Assembly: GCA_002049455.2 (NCBI GenBank)
Contig: KV918957.1
Coordinates: 82,422 to 146,421, forward strand
Source: Porphyra umbilicalis
Lineage: Eukaryota; Rhodophyta; Bangiophyceae; Bangiales; Bangiaceae
DNA: 64,000 nucleotides
Direction: 5' to 3'
The notes under the pieces were generated by a model that ran no database searches, was not told the DNA's origin, and saw nothing but the letters and a program-made list of their open reading frames with translations. This document shows positions 51,792 to 62,601 of the stretch, one piece after another. The stretch's first letter is position 1. Each line of letters starts with the position of its first letter. The translations under genes and the position numbers were made by a program.

Positions 51792-52073
51792 TCAAGCGGC
51801 CTTGCCTCGAATCGTCCACATGCCGCTGTCGGGCGCACGGAGGGTCTCCCACCCCCACAGCCCCGCTGTGGTGGCGACGAGGAGGCCGCCCGCAATTTTT
51901 GCGCTCGCCGACGAGGGCTTGCCGAGCGCCTCGGCGGCGACCGCGTTGGCCGTGTCACCGACGGGCATGCTGTTGCCGGCCAGCGTGCGGCGGGCGGGTG
52001 CCGATTGAGGTGACGACGTGGAGGCGCGCGCCAGCGGGAGCGCCCGATTGACGGCGGTGCGAAGGAAGCTCAT
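51792..52073 (-). CDS. Small putative mitochondrial membrane protein
   Basis: 93 residues from the ATG at 52073 (TCATCATGAGC). The open frame extends upstream, but that part is Pro/His/Arg-rich and looks non-coding. The N-terminus (MSFLRTAVNRALPLARASTS) is an amphipathic, Arg-bearing, acid-free sequence typical of mitochondrial presequences. Residues about 57-75 (AKIAGGLLVATTAGLWGWE) could be one membrane helix, followed by a short polar tail. Size and layout resemble small inner-membrane subunits of respiratory complexes, but I cannot name a family. Confidence 0.55.
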   Translation of the reverse strand: MSFLRTAVNRALPLARASTSSPQSAPARRTLAGNSMPVGDTANAVAAEALGKPSSASAKIAGGLLVATTAGLWGWETLRAPDSGMWTIRGKAA

Positions 52074-52897
52074 GATGAGACGGGGGGGTCTTGGAAGAAG
52101 GAGGGAGTGGTGTTGGTGGAAGGCGGGTGGGGGGTGAACGTGAATGGGGATGGACAATGGGGGGGGTTGGAGACGGCGATGAGAGAAAGGGTGCTGTCGA
52201 AGACGATACGGCCACCACTGAGCGGCCCGAGCGCGACGACCGAGGCGTGGTGGGCTTTGGCAACAGGGTGCGGGTCGTGGCAGGGCCATCAGGGCTTCGG
52301 AGGACCTCCCGCCAGTCCCCAGCACGCTCAGGGGCCCCGACAGCCAGCCAGCGAATGAATCTGCCACTCATGCGCGACTCTCAGTTAGAGGGCCTCCTCC
52401 TCAACGCGACTGGTAGCCGACATCTGGGCAGATCGCGCGCCGCCCGTGACCCCCGCACGAGGGCCGTTGGGAACCTGCGAGGCGGTCGCCAAGCGCGCCG
52501 GGCGCAGCTTGCAAGCGGGTGGACCCCAGTCTATTCCGTTCGCAGCGCTGTTTTTTGCGCAAACCGCCACCACCTGGTGCCTTCCTCGCCGCCCGCCGCC
52601 GAGCACCACCAAACGGCGCATCGTGTGGCTGACCGGTGGAGATTCAGGCTGCAACGCCCCTCTCAGGCCACTCCAGTCAGTGTGTGGCCCGCCCGAGGCC
52701 ACGTCGTCGAGCACACGAGTGGAAGCTTGGGACGCGATTGGGGTCCTACGCGGGCGCCGGGATCCAATTTCGTGGCAACGCCAGTCAGTAGTCCTGTACC
52801 TTCGAATTGACTGAAATCTATACGACTTACAGAAGAGACGCCCTCCGCGGTCGCAGCGCACGCCCCACCAGTGGGGAGAGGGGCCCGATACGCGCGG
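52074..52897. other. Intergenic region
   Basis: Begins with a G/A-rich (C/T-rich on the coding strand) leader of the small minus-strand gene; the rest is GC-rich without a recognisable gene. Confidence 0.45.
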
Positions 52898-53901
52898 CTA
52901 CCGCGGCCCACCCGCGCCCGCGCCCGCCCGCCAGCCGCGCAGCCACGATACCACCGTCCGCTCCACCGTCGCCGCGTACTCGTCGGGATACACCCGCCCG
53001 AGCTGCACGTGCGCCGCGCCGTCCACCCGCCACCCGACCGCCCCCGTCGCCGCGATCATCCCCTCCAACGCGTCCACGCCGCCGCCGTCGAGCACAACGT
53101 CCGCCGTCGAGTAAAACACGGCGAGGCGCGCCACGCCGCGGCAGCCGCCCAAATACAGCCGCCGCATGTCCGCCCAGTAGCGAGCGCTCACGTCCCCCAC
53201 GACCGCCGCCTGCACCGCCGCGTAGGCGGAAAAGACGGCGCGCACCGCCGCCGGCCGCCAGCCCGTGACGGACCCCCACGCGGCGAGGCTGAACCCCTTG
53301 ACGCCCGCCCCGACGTCCATCGGCGCGGGCGCAGAGTCGAGGGCACCCCCCACCGCGGTGGCGACGACCGCCGCGCGCACGCGGGGCGGCAGCGCCGGCG
53401 ACACGGCCCCACGCACGCCCGCCGAGCCGGTGCCCCACACGAGCGTGGCGATGGCGCGGAGGACGTACGCGCCGCCCGAGGAGAAGGCGTGCCACGCGAG
53501 GCCGCTGCGGCCGACGAGCGGCGCGCCGTCGTCGCCGCCAGGGACCGCCGCGTCGACGAGGGCGGTCAACGCTGCGGCCGCAAACGCCTGCTGCGACGGT
53601 TCGGGGTGGAGGGCGAGGGTGACCCCGGTCGGCGCCGTCAGGGCGGCAGTCGCGACCCCGCGTGCCGCGTAGACGGCTGCGTATTTGGCCAGGTGGGCGG
53701 GGGGGGCGCCGAGCCAGCCGCAGAGGACCACCACGGGGGGGGGGACGGCCACGACGCGGCGCCAGCGGGGGGGGCGGGGACGTGGAAGTGAATGCGCGCG
53801 GCGTAGGACGGGATGGGTGCTGACCAGCGGATGCCGTCGGGGGGGATGTCGCCTCCGCCCGAGGAAGGGGCAACAGGAGGGGGGACGTCCGTGCCGGCCA
53901 T
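52898..53901 (-). CDS. TMEM53/DUF829-family alpha/beta-hydrolase-like protein, frame break in a homopolymer
   Basis: The best start, ATG at 53901, is in a full Kozak context (GCCACCATGG) and opens about 45 residues (MAGTDVPPPVAPSSGG to YAARIHFHVPAPP). The rest of the protein is in another frame from RWRRVVAVPPPVVVLCGWLG onward. The change coincides with an 8-base G run (C on the coding strand) at 53767-53774, so it may be an indel error, a young mutation or, less likely, an intron. The main part matches DUF829/TMEM53: VVVLCGWLGAPPAHLAKYAAVY, the nucleophile-elbow-like HAFSSGGAYVLR, DSAPAPMD, STADVVLDGGGVDALEGM and the late His in GAAHVQLG. TMEM53 is a nuclear-envelope protein in animals; its role here is unknown. 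Confidence 0.78.
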
Positions 53902-55224
53902 GGTGGCCAAGTGGTCGATGTGGCGTCGGTACCCGTTTGTGGGTCGCGCCGCTGGCCCCCACGACTTCAACACCCCCCGGCCTTGTGTCTGAGAGGGCAT
54001 TGTCTCGGACTCCCCACAAGGCCAACTATGCGCGGCCTCGCTTAATACCTTGCGGCTGATGCAGACGGTCCCAACCCCGTCGCGCTGGGCGGCTGTGATG
54101 CCCTGTGTGGAGCTGTGTGTCGTGAGGGGCTCTTCAGGACCAGCGCGCTGACAGGACCCTGAGTCGAGCGGCCCACACGACGGTGCCCACACGGAGGTCC
54201 AGGTCCAGGAAAGGAGGTGCCATCTCCGCTACGTGCGTCTGGTGTGGGGCCTCGACCGAACTGGCCCGCGGGCCATGGACGGACGGAACGAGCCAAGGAC
54301 TGCGGGCGGTGTCCGCGGCTCGCGAACCTGATCATGTCGGGTTGGGCGAAAAAAACACACTCTGACCTGCCTTGTCTTTTGTCTTGGTGAAAATGAGGAA
54401 AACAACCGGAACACCACGAGGCAGGTGTGCGCCGAGAGAGCCTCGAGGGCCTTGTACGTTGCCTTGAGACCCGGCCCGCGCCCCTCATCTGCCGAGCGTT
54501 TTTTTTTTTTTTTCAAGGAAGAGACATTAGCATGGAAGGTGAGACACGCGGATGCTGCGGACAGAGTTTGTGACCAAACTACGAGCGGCGGGATCTGGCG
54601 TGATGGCCAACAAAAAGAGAAAGAGCACAACCGGCAGATGCTTTCGGAGCGCACCATCAGCCATCCACTGGCGTGCTGGTGGGGTGCATGAAAGAGTCGT
54701 GGATCCCGCCCTGCTCCTCTGCCTCAGCTGCCATGTGGTACCAATCTGTGAGAGGGGTCCAGCAGTCCATTCAGAAACATGGTGTTTGGTGCGGTCGCCA
54801 AAGCGCACCGCGTCCAACGGCGAAAGACCGCACATTCGGCCTCTTTGGTCGCTTGAAAGCAGACAGCAGGGACCAAAGCCCCGCTCCATTGTTGACATGG
54901 TGATACGCGGAGCAGTCTGCGGCGCCACGCTGGCGAGACAAGAACATGCTATTGCCTTGTCCGTGTGAATGCTGCATCCTCGCAACCGGAAGTGGACTCT
55001 TGTCGGACAATTGACCAGGAGTTTAACTGGTTTGCATGCTTCCCTGACCACTGTATTCAAAACAATTCTTGGCATTGAAATCAAGTACGTCACCCAACCC
55101 ACCAGGATCTTGGCAACCTCACCCCCTTCACCGACGCACGGAGCGTCCCAGCCGTTTCCCTACGCACCCCACTCACCCGCCCACCGCCCACACCTCGGAC
55201 AGGGCTTCCCGCTGCACCGACACG
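53902..55224. other. Divergent intergenic region, DUF829 / PTH2
   Basis: About 1.3 kb with short open frames and a 15-base T run near 54500. It should contain both promoters. The last 120 bp before PTH2 is C-rich leader. Confidence 0.45.
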
Positions 55225-55998
55225 ATGGACCAATCTGGGTGGCTGCAAGTTCTGGTTGCCGCTACCGCTGCTTACCTCTTTGGCCGCTTCCAACCGCGGG
55301 GCGGGGCACTGTCGTCCGCCGCCGCCGACGGCGGCGCGCCCGCCGCCGCCTCGTCTGCCCGCCGCCGCCCCCCCCCCGGGGACTACAAGCTTGCCTTGTG
55401 CGTTCGCACGGACCTCGGCATGCGCAAGGGGAAGATTGCGGCGCAGGCGGGCCATGCCGCCGTGGGCGCCTACGCGGCGCTCGTCGACGCGGGCGACGCG
55501 GACGGGTGGGTGGCGGGCTGGCGGCGGTATGGGGAGGCCAAGATCGCCCTCGCGGTGGCCAGTGAGAGGGAAATTCGGGAGCTGGAGGCGGCAGGGAAGC
55601 GTCAGGGCGTCAACGTGTATGTGGTCGTGGACGCGGGGCGCACGCAGATTGCGGCGGTACGTGTGAGGGGCGTCGGGGTGGCGGGGGGGGCGGAGGCGCT
55701 GGGGAGGCGCACGGGAGAGGCGAGGCGCTCGGGAGACGTCTGAGAAGTGACTGCACCCCCGATGTGAGCAAGCAATGTATCGCTGCCTGGTGGGACTGAG
55801 CAGCACCCACTGACTGGCGCCCTCTTGCTGCTTGGCTCCTCCCCTGCCATGCATGTGTCCCCTATGGTGCTGTCCTCCCCCCTCCCCCGTGTACTTTCGT
55901 GCTGCTATGCCCTGCAGGGATCTGTCACGGTCCTCGCCGTCGGCCCCGCGCCCGTGGAGGTGGTCAACAAAGTCACTGGCCACCTCAAGCTGCTATGA
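55225..55998 (+). CDS. PTRH2: Peptidyl-tRNA hydrolase 2 (PTH2), two exons
   Basis: Exon 1 is 55225-55656 (144 codons) and exon 2 is 55918-55998, joined in phase 0 to give 170 residues, close to human PTRH2 (179). PTH2 releases peptides from prematurely dissociated peptidyl-tRNA. The N-terminus (SGWLQVLVAATAAYLFGRF) is a membrane-anchor-like helix, followed by a Gly/Ala/Pro linker. The catalytic domain starts at DYKLALCVRTDLGMRKGKIAAQAGHAAVGAY, containing the family's Lys and His of the GK..AQxxHA signature, and continues YGEAKIALAV, GVNVYVVVDAGRTQIAA, then exon 2 supplies SVTVLAVGPAPVEVVNKVTGHLKLL, the conserved C-terminal block. Without splicing the frame runs into unrelated sequence, which is strong evidence for the intron. 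Confidence 0.95.
55657..55917 (+). other. Spliceosomal intron in PTH2
   Basis: 261 bp, donor GTACGTGTG, acceptor TGCCCTGCAG after a C/T-rich stretch. Removing it joins two conserved PTH2 segments exactly in phase. Confidence 0.93.
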
Positions 55999-56302
55999 GC
56001 GGCCGCTTCACTGTAGGATAAAAACAGACGAGCACGCGACGGAGGACCCAGGACGAGAACTTGGACGCCGGACGGCACCGTTGCCTAACGCAGCCAGCCG
56101 GGCTCCGGTTGTTCTGCCGATACTAGATGAACTGAACGCCGCTGTACGCACGGCGGGTGAGTGGTGCGGCCAATATCGCAAGCGCCACTGGGCTAGCGAG
56201 GAAGCGACTGATGCGGGCAGGCGTGTGTGCGGGACGTGCCACCAACAGCCGCAGCTCCGAGAGCACACATGCACGAAATAGAAAAGGTGTTTTCGGTACC
56301 CC

Positions 56303-57957
56303 CTACGGTGTGCCGACCCCCTCCCGGCTGGATGTCGCCTCCCCCTTGTCGACCGCCGTCCCCAGCGGGCTGTACAACACGTGCGGGGAACGCACACCCG
56401 GCGATCGCACGTCCGGCGAGCGCATGGTACTCGGCCGGTGGCCTGGTGGTGAGCGCGCCTCTCCCTCTGCCGGCGACGGCACCGCCACGCCGCCGTCGCG
56501 GGGCGTCGACAGCGTCGACGACGGGGGCGGCGGCAGCAGCACCTCCCGCCCATCATCGCCCACGACGGGTGTGGCACGGCACCCCGGCGACGTCGCCGAC
56601 GCTGGCGTGCCCGCTCCGCCCCCAAGGTCACTGGCCGCCGACGGGGAGCCCCCATCCGGCGGCAGCTCCCCAATGATGCACCCGACAGGGCTGCCGGTCG
56701 GCGCCGAAGCGCCGCCGCTGCCAACACCACCGCCGCCGTCGCCGCCGCCGCCACCGTCGCCGCCCGTCTCTTGGTCCACCGCCGCGTCGCGGCGGGCGGC
56801 CCAGGGTGTCCACCGCAGGCCCGCAGGGACGAGGCGGCCGAGGAGGCCACCGCCGCCCCCCAAGCCGCCGGCACCGGCACGACCGCTGCCGCGGCCAAAC
56901 AGCCACCGCCCGCGCTTGCGCGGGGACGAGGGGGAATCAACGGGGTGGACCAGGTGGAGGGTGAGGGCCGGTGCGGCGGTCGCCGTATCGGTCGGGTCGT
57001 CGTACAGGGCCAGCGGCTCCTGCTCCAACACACGGCGGTGCGCGCCCCGGTGGAGAGAAAATGAGATGTACAAAGGAGGCCACAGGCACAAAGCGCCTCC
57101 CCAAGTGCGCACGACACGGTGTGAGCACGAGTTCGCACTGGAAATGCAAGGCGGTGCGCCTCACGCGACGCCCACGCCGCGCGCCGCGCGCCTTCCCGCC
57201 ACCCCAGGCACCACCTACAAGCACGTACAGTTATCGGAGCCACCACCGCACGGCGAAAGCCGTACACGCGTCGCCGCGCTCGCCGAACAGTCGCCACGGT
57301 GCGGAAGCCGACGCACAGCCCCGCAATCGTGCAGGCCGCCGCTAGGAGCATCGCCGCCGCCACCGCGCCGACCAGGCGGAAGGCCGATATGATACACCCA
57401 CCGCCGGCAGAGCACCTACTCGCAACCGTCACCAACCACCAACCAACACGGGCACAGATCGACACAAGCCACAGCAGTGAGCGAGGATGGTCGCGCGCAT
57501 ACACGTCCGCATCAAACTCAGCGGTCAGTTTACACACGTGTTTCTCAAGGACCACGCTTCGCAACGTCCCCCTGAGGGCACCGCCGCACCTTCCACTCGA
57601 ACCGTCTGCATGCAACCAGTCCCACCAAGTCCGACCTCCAACGTACGGATGGCACGTGTGGAGGCGCGTCGGGCAGCGCCACGCCCGCCCCGGCGAGATG
57701 AGCACCCCGACGCCCGGGCAGCCCTCCGCGCCGACGTGCCCCATGCGCGGCGGCGGCGGCGGCAGCCGCACGCCGCCGCCCCGCACGCGGCGTTGCCGTA
57801 TCCCCGTCGGCACCGCCGGTGCCCCGCCACCAGCGTCGTCATCCCCGCCAGACGCGCCCGTCACGCGGTCGCCCGTGTTGCCCGGGCGCCCAAACGCAAC
57901 GCCAACGTCGTCGCCATTGGGGCAGGCGTACCGCGGCAGGCAGGTGCACGTGGACAT
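56303..57957 (-). CDS. Membrane protein of unknown function, probably two exons
   Basis: Proposed model: exon 1 57957-57229 (243 codons; ATG in GCGGCCATGTC), intron 57228-57020 (209 bp, GTACGTGC...GAGCAG), exon 2 57019-56303, about 480 residues in all. The donor has the same GTACGT as PTH2. Exon 1 starts MSTCTCLPRYACPNGD, carries a Cys/Trp/His-containing region (RLHTCHPYVGGRTWWDWLHADG) and two hydrophobic segments (LLWLVSICARVGWWLVTV and LVGAVAAAMLLAAACTIAGL) that are likely membrane helices. Exon 2 starts EPLALYDDPTDT and is Gly/Ser/Pro/Asp-rich, probably disordered. An alternative acceptor at 57137 (TTTCCAG) would give a short Pro/Arg-rich end instead. No family is recognised. Confidence 0.5.
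57020..57228 (-). other. Probable intron in unknown membrane-protein gene
   Basis: Donor GTACGT, acceptor GAGCAG; phase 0 on both sides. The pyrimidine tract before the acceptor is weak compared with the alternative acceptor at 57137. Confidence 0.45.
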
Positions 57958-60063
57958 GGCCGCCCGCCGCCGCTGGGACGCGGTGGCGGCAGATGCGATG
58001 CCGGAAGCGGGGACCGAGCCGACGGCGCCCTCACCACCTACCTCGTCCACCGTTGCCGCGGGCGACACCGCCAATGTCACCGTTACCGCAGTGACCACCC
58101 CCCAACGCCACCACCACACCCACCGCCACCACTACACCAACGTCACCGCCAACGCGATCACCACCCGCCGCCACCACCGGCACCGCCAACGGTGGCGGTG
58201 GACCATGCCCGCAGGAACAGCGGCGGCGAGGTGGCCCCCGACCGCGAGCGTGGGAGCCGCTGCACAACGTTGTGCGTCAGCAGAGACAGGAGACAGGCGC
58301 GGGGGGAGACACCGCGGTGGAGTGGGCAAGCAACCAGCACGGGGGCCGGCCACAACAGAGACGCCAGCGAACTCGCTGGAAAATAATCAGGCGGACGCCG
58401 CCAGTAGCATCGACGCTGCAGACACAGCGTTTACAAAGTCAAGGTCCACCGGGAACCCCATCACGAGGGTGTGCAGTCGTACGGGAGGGCCTAGTAGCAA
58501 GGCGCCAAAGTGCAGGCGAGCGAGATAGACAAGAATGCGAAGCGCATCTTTGGTACTCCTCCAGCAATGTCGCAAGGACTTGCTGTTCACCCAACTGGCG
58601 ATGCAATTGCACATGCTGTCCGGCCTCGACTCGAGAGCATCTGTAAACGGGGTTCACAGCGTGGAGGACCGCAGGAAACTTGTAGGACAGCCGCCGCCTG
58701 TTGTGGGCATGGATGATGCGGTCAACCGTCACCACGGCAGTTCATTACAGTCGACACGCCAGACGCACCCATCGTGATCATGGCCCTCTTGACGAGGTAC
58801 TGCGCGCGCAGGTGCCACATCGAGGACAATTCAAGGCGCAAAAATCGAACCACGATAAAGTCAATTTTGCATCAGTCTTTATAGGTGCCCAGAAGGCACT
58901 GGCCGCGATCCCTTCGTGCACTGGGCGACACCGTCACTGGAGCCTGAATTCCGTCCGGGACACGTCGCATCCCACTGTCAACGACCGGCCAAACACTCCT
59001 ATCCAGTGCGGCAGCGCGGCGCGTGCACGGTCCGCAGTTTGGCAACAGCCACCTTGCGAGGGGTCTCCCGGTCGGGCGAGGCTGAGCCCCGGTTACAGCG
59101 TCTACGTGGTGGGCCTCCTGGGCCTGAGCGGGCGGGGCCCGTTGCCTTTTCGAGGGGTCTGCCCCACACCCCCTGTCCGGGCCTTTTTCAGTCTGCCCTG
59201 GGCTCACGAGCACGAAAAACAGAGGCAAAGCGGTCTCGCGGGGCAGCCGTCCGGGGCCCCCGCCCTCCCCGTCGCCCATCCAGCCCAGCCCGCTGCTCCG
59301 CCGCCGGCCGCTCGTGTCACCGGCTGCGCCCCCCCCTCCGCGAGGGCGGCATCGTGTGGCTGTCCCCCCCCTCCCCCTTTGGCATCGTCACCCAGGGGCA
59401 TATCCCAGGTGGCACTTCGGTGCTCGCCCGCAACCGTTCCCCCGCCCAACTCCCGCGCAACCGCCGCGCGGTGGTGTGCCAGAGCCGCCGCCCCCGACCA
59501 CGGGTGCAGCTCTGCCGCTCTGGTTTGGCCACCGCACGAGCTGCCGGCGGCGAGCCGCGTGCCGCTGCTCCCGCTTCCGCCGTCAACCCCCGCGGGCACG
59601 CGTGCGACGCTTGGGCAACGCGGCGGTGTGTGCCGCCACAGTGGTGGTGTCACACCATCCACGCGAGCACGCGGCCTTCCCTTCCCGCCCCCCCCCCCCC
59701 CCCCCCCCCCCTCCCCCGCACCACCTCCCCCCCTGTTCTCCCCCTTTTCCCGGCCCGCTGTGTCAACGCGCACGCACCCCGTCGCCCCGCATCCCGCCGC
59801 ACGCACGCGCTTGTGCGCGCCGGCCGCCACACGCGCCGGCCCGATATTGCAGCTGCCGCCCGTTCCGTCGTCGACCCCCTGGGCTTTCTGACGCCGCACG
59901 CCCGCCGCCGCCGCGCACCTGCCGGCGGTCCGCCCCGCTGCTCTCGGCCACCCCGGCCGGCGGCCGCCGACACGTCTGCCTGCCCGGCCGTTCCCCTCCC
60001 GCCGCCGCCGTTTCCCCGCCGGCGTCTGGCGGCTCTGCGGGCCCGCCCCGCCGGTCGGCCGCG
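57958..60063. other. Divergent intergenic region with 24-base C run
   Basis: About 2.1 kb. Early part near 58090-58200 is CAC-rich simple sequence; a 24-base C run lies at 59688-59711; the last 350 bp is C/G-rich leader of the gene at 60064, with the frame open upstream of the ATG by composition only. No other gene is recognised. Confidence 0.5.
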
Positions 60064-61656
60064 ATGGGCAACGCCCTGCCCTGTTTCCGGCCGAGCGATG
60101 CGACGACGCCGGGGTCCGGGGCGGACCCCAAGCCGGGCCTGTCCAAAAAGGCCACGGCCGGCGCTGCGGGCTTGGCCGGCAAGGCCAAGGCCGCGACCGC
60201 GGCGGCGGCCGAGTCGGCCAAGGCCGCGACCGACGCGGGCAAGACTGCCGGCACGGGGGCGGTTGACACGGTCGGCACGGGGGTGACGGCTGCGGGGACG
60301 GCGACGGCCGGCGCGGCGGCGGTGGTGGTGACGGCGGTGCCGACGACGGCGCCGACCGACGCGGAGGTGGCGCCGACCGAGGCCGTGGTCGTTGCCCCGA
60401 CGGCAGCGGACGCTGACGAAGCGGCGCCGGGTGGGATGGAAAAGGCGGCGGATGTGCCCGTGGTGGCGGAAAAGGTCCCAGAGGCGGCCGTGGACGACAT
60501 TACGGTTGCCGATGGCGCCCCCGTGGTGGCGTCGACGGAGCCGCTGCTGCCCGTCACGACCGACGCGTCGCCGGCGGTGCCCGTCGAGGCGGCGGTTGGC
60601 GCCGCCGGTGCCGCCACTGTTGCGGCCGACGCGGTGCCCGCCGAGGGTGCAGACGAGGTGATCCCGTCGGCGTCGGACGACCCGGTGGACGAGAGCGCCC
60701 GCCCCCCTTCCCCCGACACCATTGTGCCCAAGGCGCCCGAGTTTAAGGCCATTGGCCTGGAAGAGGCGGGCGCCAAGATTGTCGACGCCCCCGAGGACTA
60801 CATCCCGGACACGCCGGTCGTGGACCACCACGTGCCGGCGCCGCTGCCGCCACGTCCCGTGGTGGCGCCGGCGCCGCCAGTGTCTGAGACTAAACCCGAG
60901 ATGCCCGAGGACGTGGCCGCCGTGGCCGCCGTGGCGCCGTCCTCGCCGTCTTCGCCGTCCTCGCCGATGCGGGAGGTGCCGGTGACCGACCCGGCGTCGC
61001 CGCCCAAGGAGGCGGAGGACGCGCCGGAGGAAGCGGCGGATGCGAGTGACCCGAACCGCGCCTCGTATGGCGGCGGCGGTGACGTGGCGGCGTCGATCAA
61101 GGAGCGGCAGGCAGCCTTTTCAAAGGTGGATGAGACGGAGGAGGAGGCGGGCGCCTTTGGCTCTCGTCTCAAGTTTGGGGCCGTGGAGAGCAACGAGGAG
61201 GCGCGAAAGGAGGCGGCCCGCCACCGCGGCATGGTCTTTGACGTCGTCTCTGGCGAGGAAATCACCGAGGCCGAATACCGCCGGCGGCTGCACCTTCGCG
61301 GCATTGTCGAGGAGAACGTCAACAAGTACGAGGAGCTGCAAAAGGCGGAGGCCCTGCAAGAGCGGGAGCTGGCCATCCAGAAGGCCACTCTGGCGACCCG
61401 CCGCAAGGACAAGCCGGTCGGCGCTTCCCCGTCGTCGACTTCGGCGCCCGAGGCCGTCGTCCCATCCACAAGCGAGGCGTCGGTGGAGGCCGAGGCGCTC
61501 GCCCCGTCAGTGGCGGCCACGTCGATGGCGCCACCGCCGGCGGAGGAGCCAGTGGTGGCGGTTGCGGACGATGAGCCGATTGTGCCTCCGACGATGACAA
61601 CCATCACATCAGTCGTGTCGACGGACGAGGGGGCAGACCCGCCCATCGCCGCCTAA
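60064..61656 (+). CDS. Putative N-myristoylated and palmitoylated Ala-rich protein
   Basis: 530 residues from the ATG at 60064. The start is chosen because it opens MGNALPCF, with Gly2 and Cys7 as in dual-acylated membrane-anchored proteins, whereas the upstream open sequence looks like leader. Residues about 20-100 are Ala/Thr/Lys repeats (for example GLAGKAKAATAAAAESAKAA), 100-330 is acidic, Ala/Val/Pro-rich and probably disordered. A conserved-looking helical block at about 335-450 (DVAASIKERQAAFSKVDETEE, ARHRGMVFDVVSGEEITEAEYRRRL, then VNKYEELQKAEALQERELAIQ) is likely coiled coil. The tail is again Ala/Ser/Pro-rich. No family is recognised; attachment to the plasma membrane or an endomembrane is inferred from the N-terminus only. 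Confidence 0.7.
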   Translation: MGNALPCFRPSDATTPGSGADPKPGLSKKATAGAAGLAGKAKAATAAAAESAKAATDAGKTAGTGAVDTVGTGVTAAGTATAGAAAVVVTAVPTTAPTDAEVAPTEAVVVAPTAADADEAAPGGMEKAADVPVVAEKVPEAAVDDITVADGAPVVASTEPLLPVTTDASPAVPVEAAVGAAGAATVAADAVPAEGADEVIPSASDDPVDESARPPSPDTIVPKAPEFKAIGLEEAGAKIVDAPEDYIPDTPVVDHHVPAPLPPRPVVAPAPPVSETKPEMPEDVAAVAAVAPSSPSSPSSPMREVPVTDPASPPKEAEDAPEEAADASDPNRASYGGGGDVAASIKERQAAFSKVDETEEEAGAFGSRLKFGAVESNEEARKEAARHRGMVFDVVSGEEITEAEYRRRLHLRGIVEENVNKYEELQKAEALQERELAIQKATLATRRKDKPVGASPSSTSAPEAVVPSTSEASVEAEALAPSVAATSMAPPPAEEPVVAVADDEPIVPPTMTTITSVVSTDEGADPPIAA

Positions 61657-62561
61657 TTCTTCTTTTTTTTTTTGTGGTCGGTGTCCCTTCTCGCTTCACT
61701 GCCCACGCGGCCCACGCGACCCTTGCTGCTGCTCTCTGCTACCGTTCTCTCCAAGCCGCGTGCCGCCTCTTTGCGGCGTGTGGGTTGGTCCCCGAGCCCG
61801 AGATGCTGTGACTGATCCCCGTCTCTGTTTTTTTCCTCCAGATCCTTCCACGCGGACAGCTGCCACCGACGATCCCCTGCCTGCGGGTGGTGACTGGGGC
61901 GACCCTGGTGTGCAACGTCTCTGATTTTGTGTGTTGTTTTCTGTTGTGTCTGTTTGCACCTTCGGCGCCACCCCTGGCGGGCTGGGATGTCCTTCTTTCC
62001 GTGTTAGAGGAGGGTGCGACGGGCCTTTGACCCGCGTGTTGTGTGGAATGAACGAGATGTGTCAGTGTACCTCTTTGGCCTGCGGTGCGCCCGTGCGCTG
62101 ATACGATTGCAGAGGTCGGCCACGCGCGCCTTCCTGTGTCCGACAGTGTTCGCGCCTGGTTTGCATTGGTTTTTTTCGTGCATGGCTGCGTGGCGTGTGC
62201 ATTCCAACTATTTTTCTCGCGTCGAGGCTGTGGACGGGCGCTCCTGCGGGATGCTACCATTCAACGCCGCTGTGGGCAGCCGAGCGCTGGTTCCTGTCCA
62301 CGCGCGCCTCTAGCCACGTCGCCGGCCTCGGACCCCGTCGTCCACGCCAGGTCGGTCCGCGAAGGCCTTAGGGTTTCCACCCGTGCCACCGGCGGCGCGA
62401 CACCCGTGACCCACCGGCGGTGACCCGCGGCCGCGCCCCACAACGCCGCCCCCGCGACCGCGCACCGCACAGGCGGCCGCCCCCACCCGGTGGCGCCCCC
62501 ACCCGCCGCCGCGCCAAGCGGTCACGCATGCGACAGCATGCATTGCCAGCCGCCGGGTGCG

Positions 62562-62601
<40 letters not shown>

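Noticed and set aside
55069-55743. Unspliced 224-codon reading of PTH2
   Set aside because: It starts at an upstream ATG in C-rich leader and runs into the intron, losing the conserved C-terminal block that exon 2 supplies in phase.
56157-58528. Several plus-strand open frames of 300-400 codons
   Set aside because: They overlap the minus-strand two-exon model, which has membrane segments and a proper donor site; the plus-strand readings are Pro/Arg-rich and compositional.
62255-62275. CTACCATTCAACG resembling the pogo end motif
   Set aside because: Only 9-10 bases of the core match, without the AACCA end or a partner in inverted orientation.
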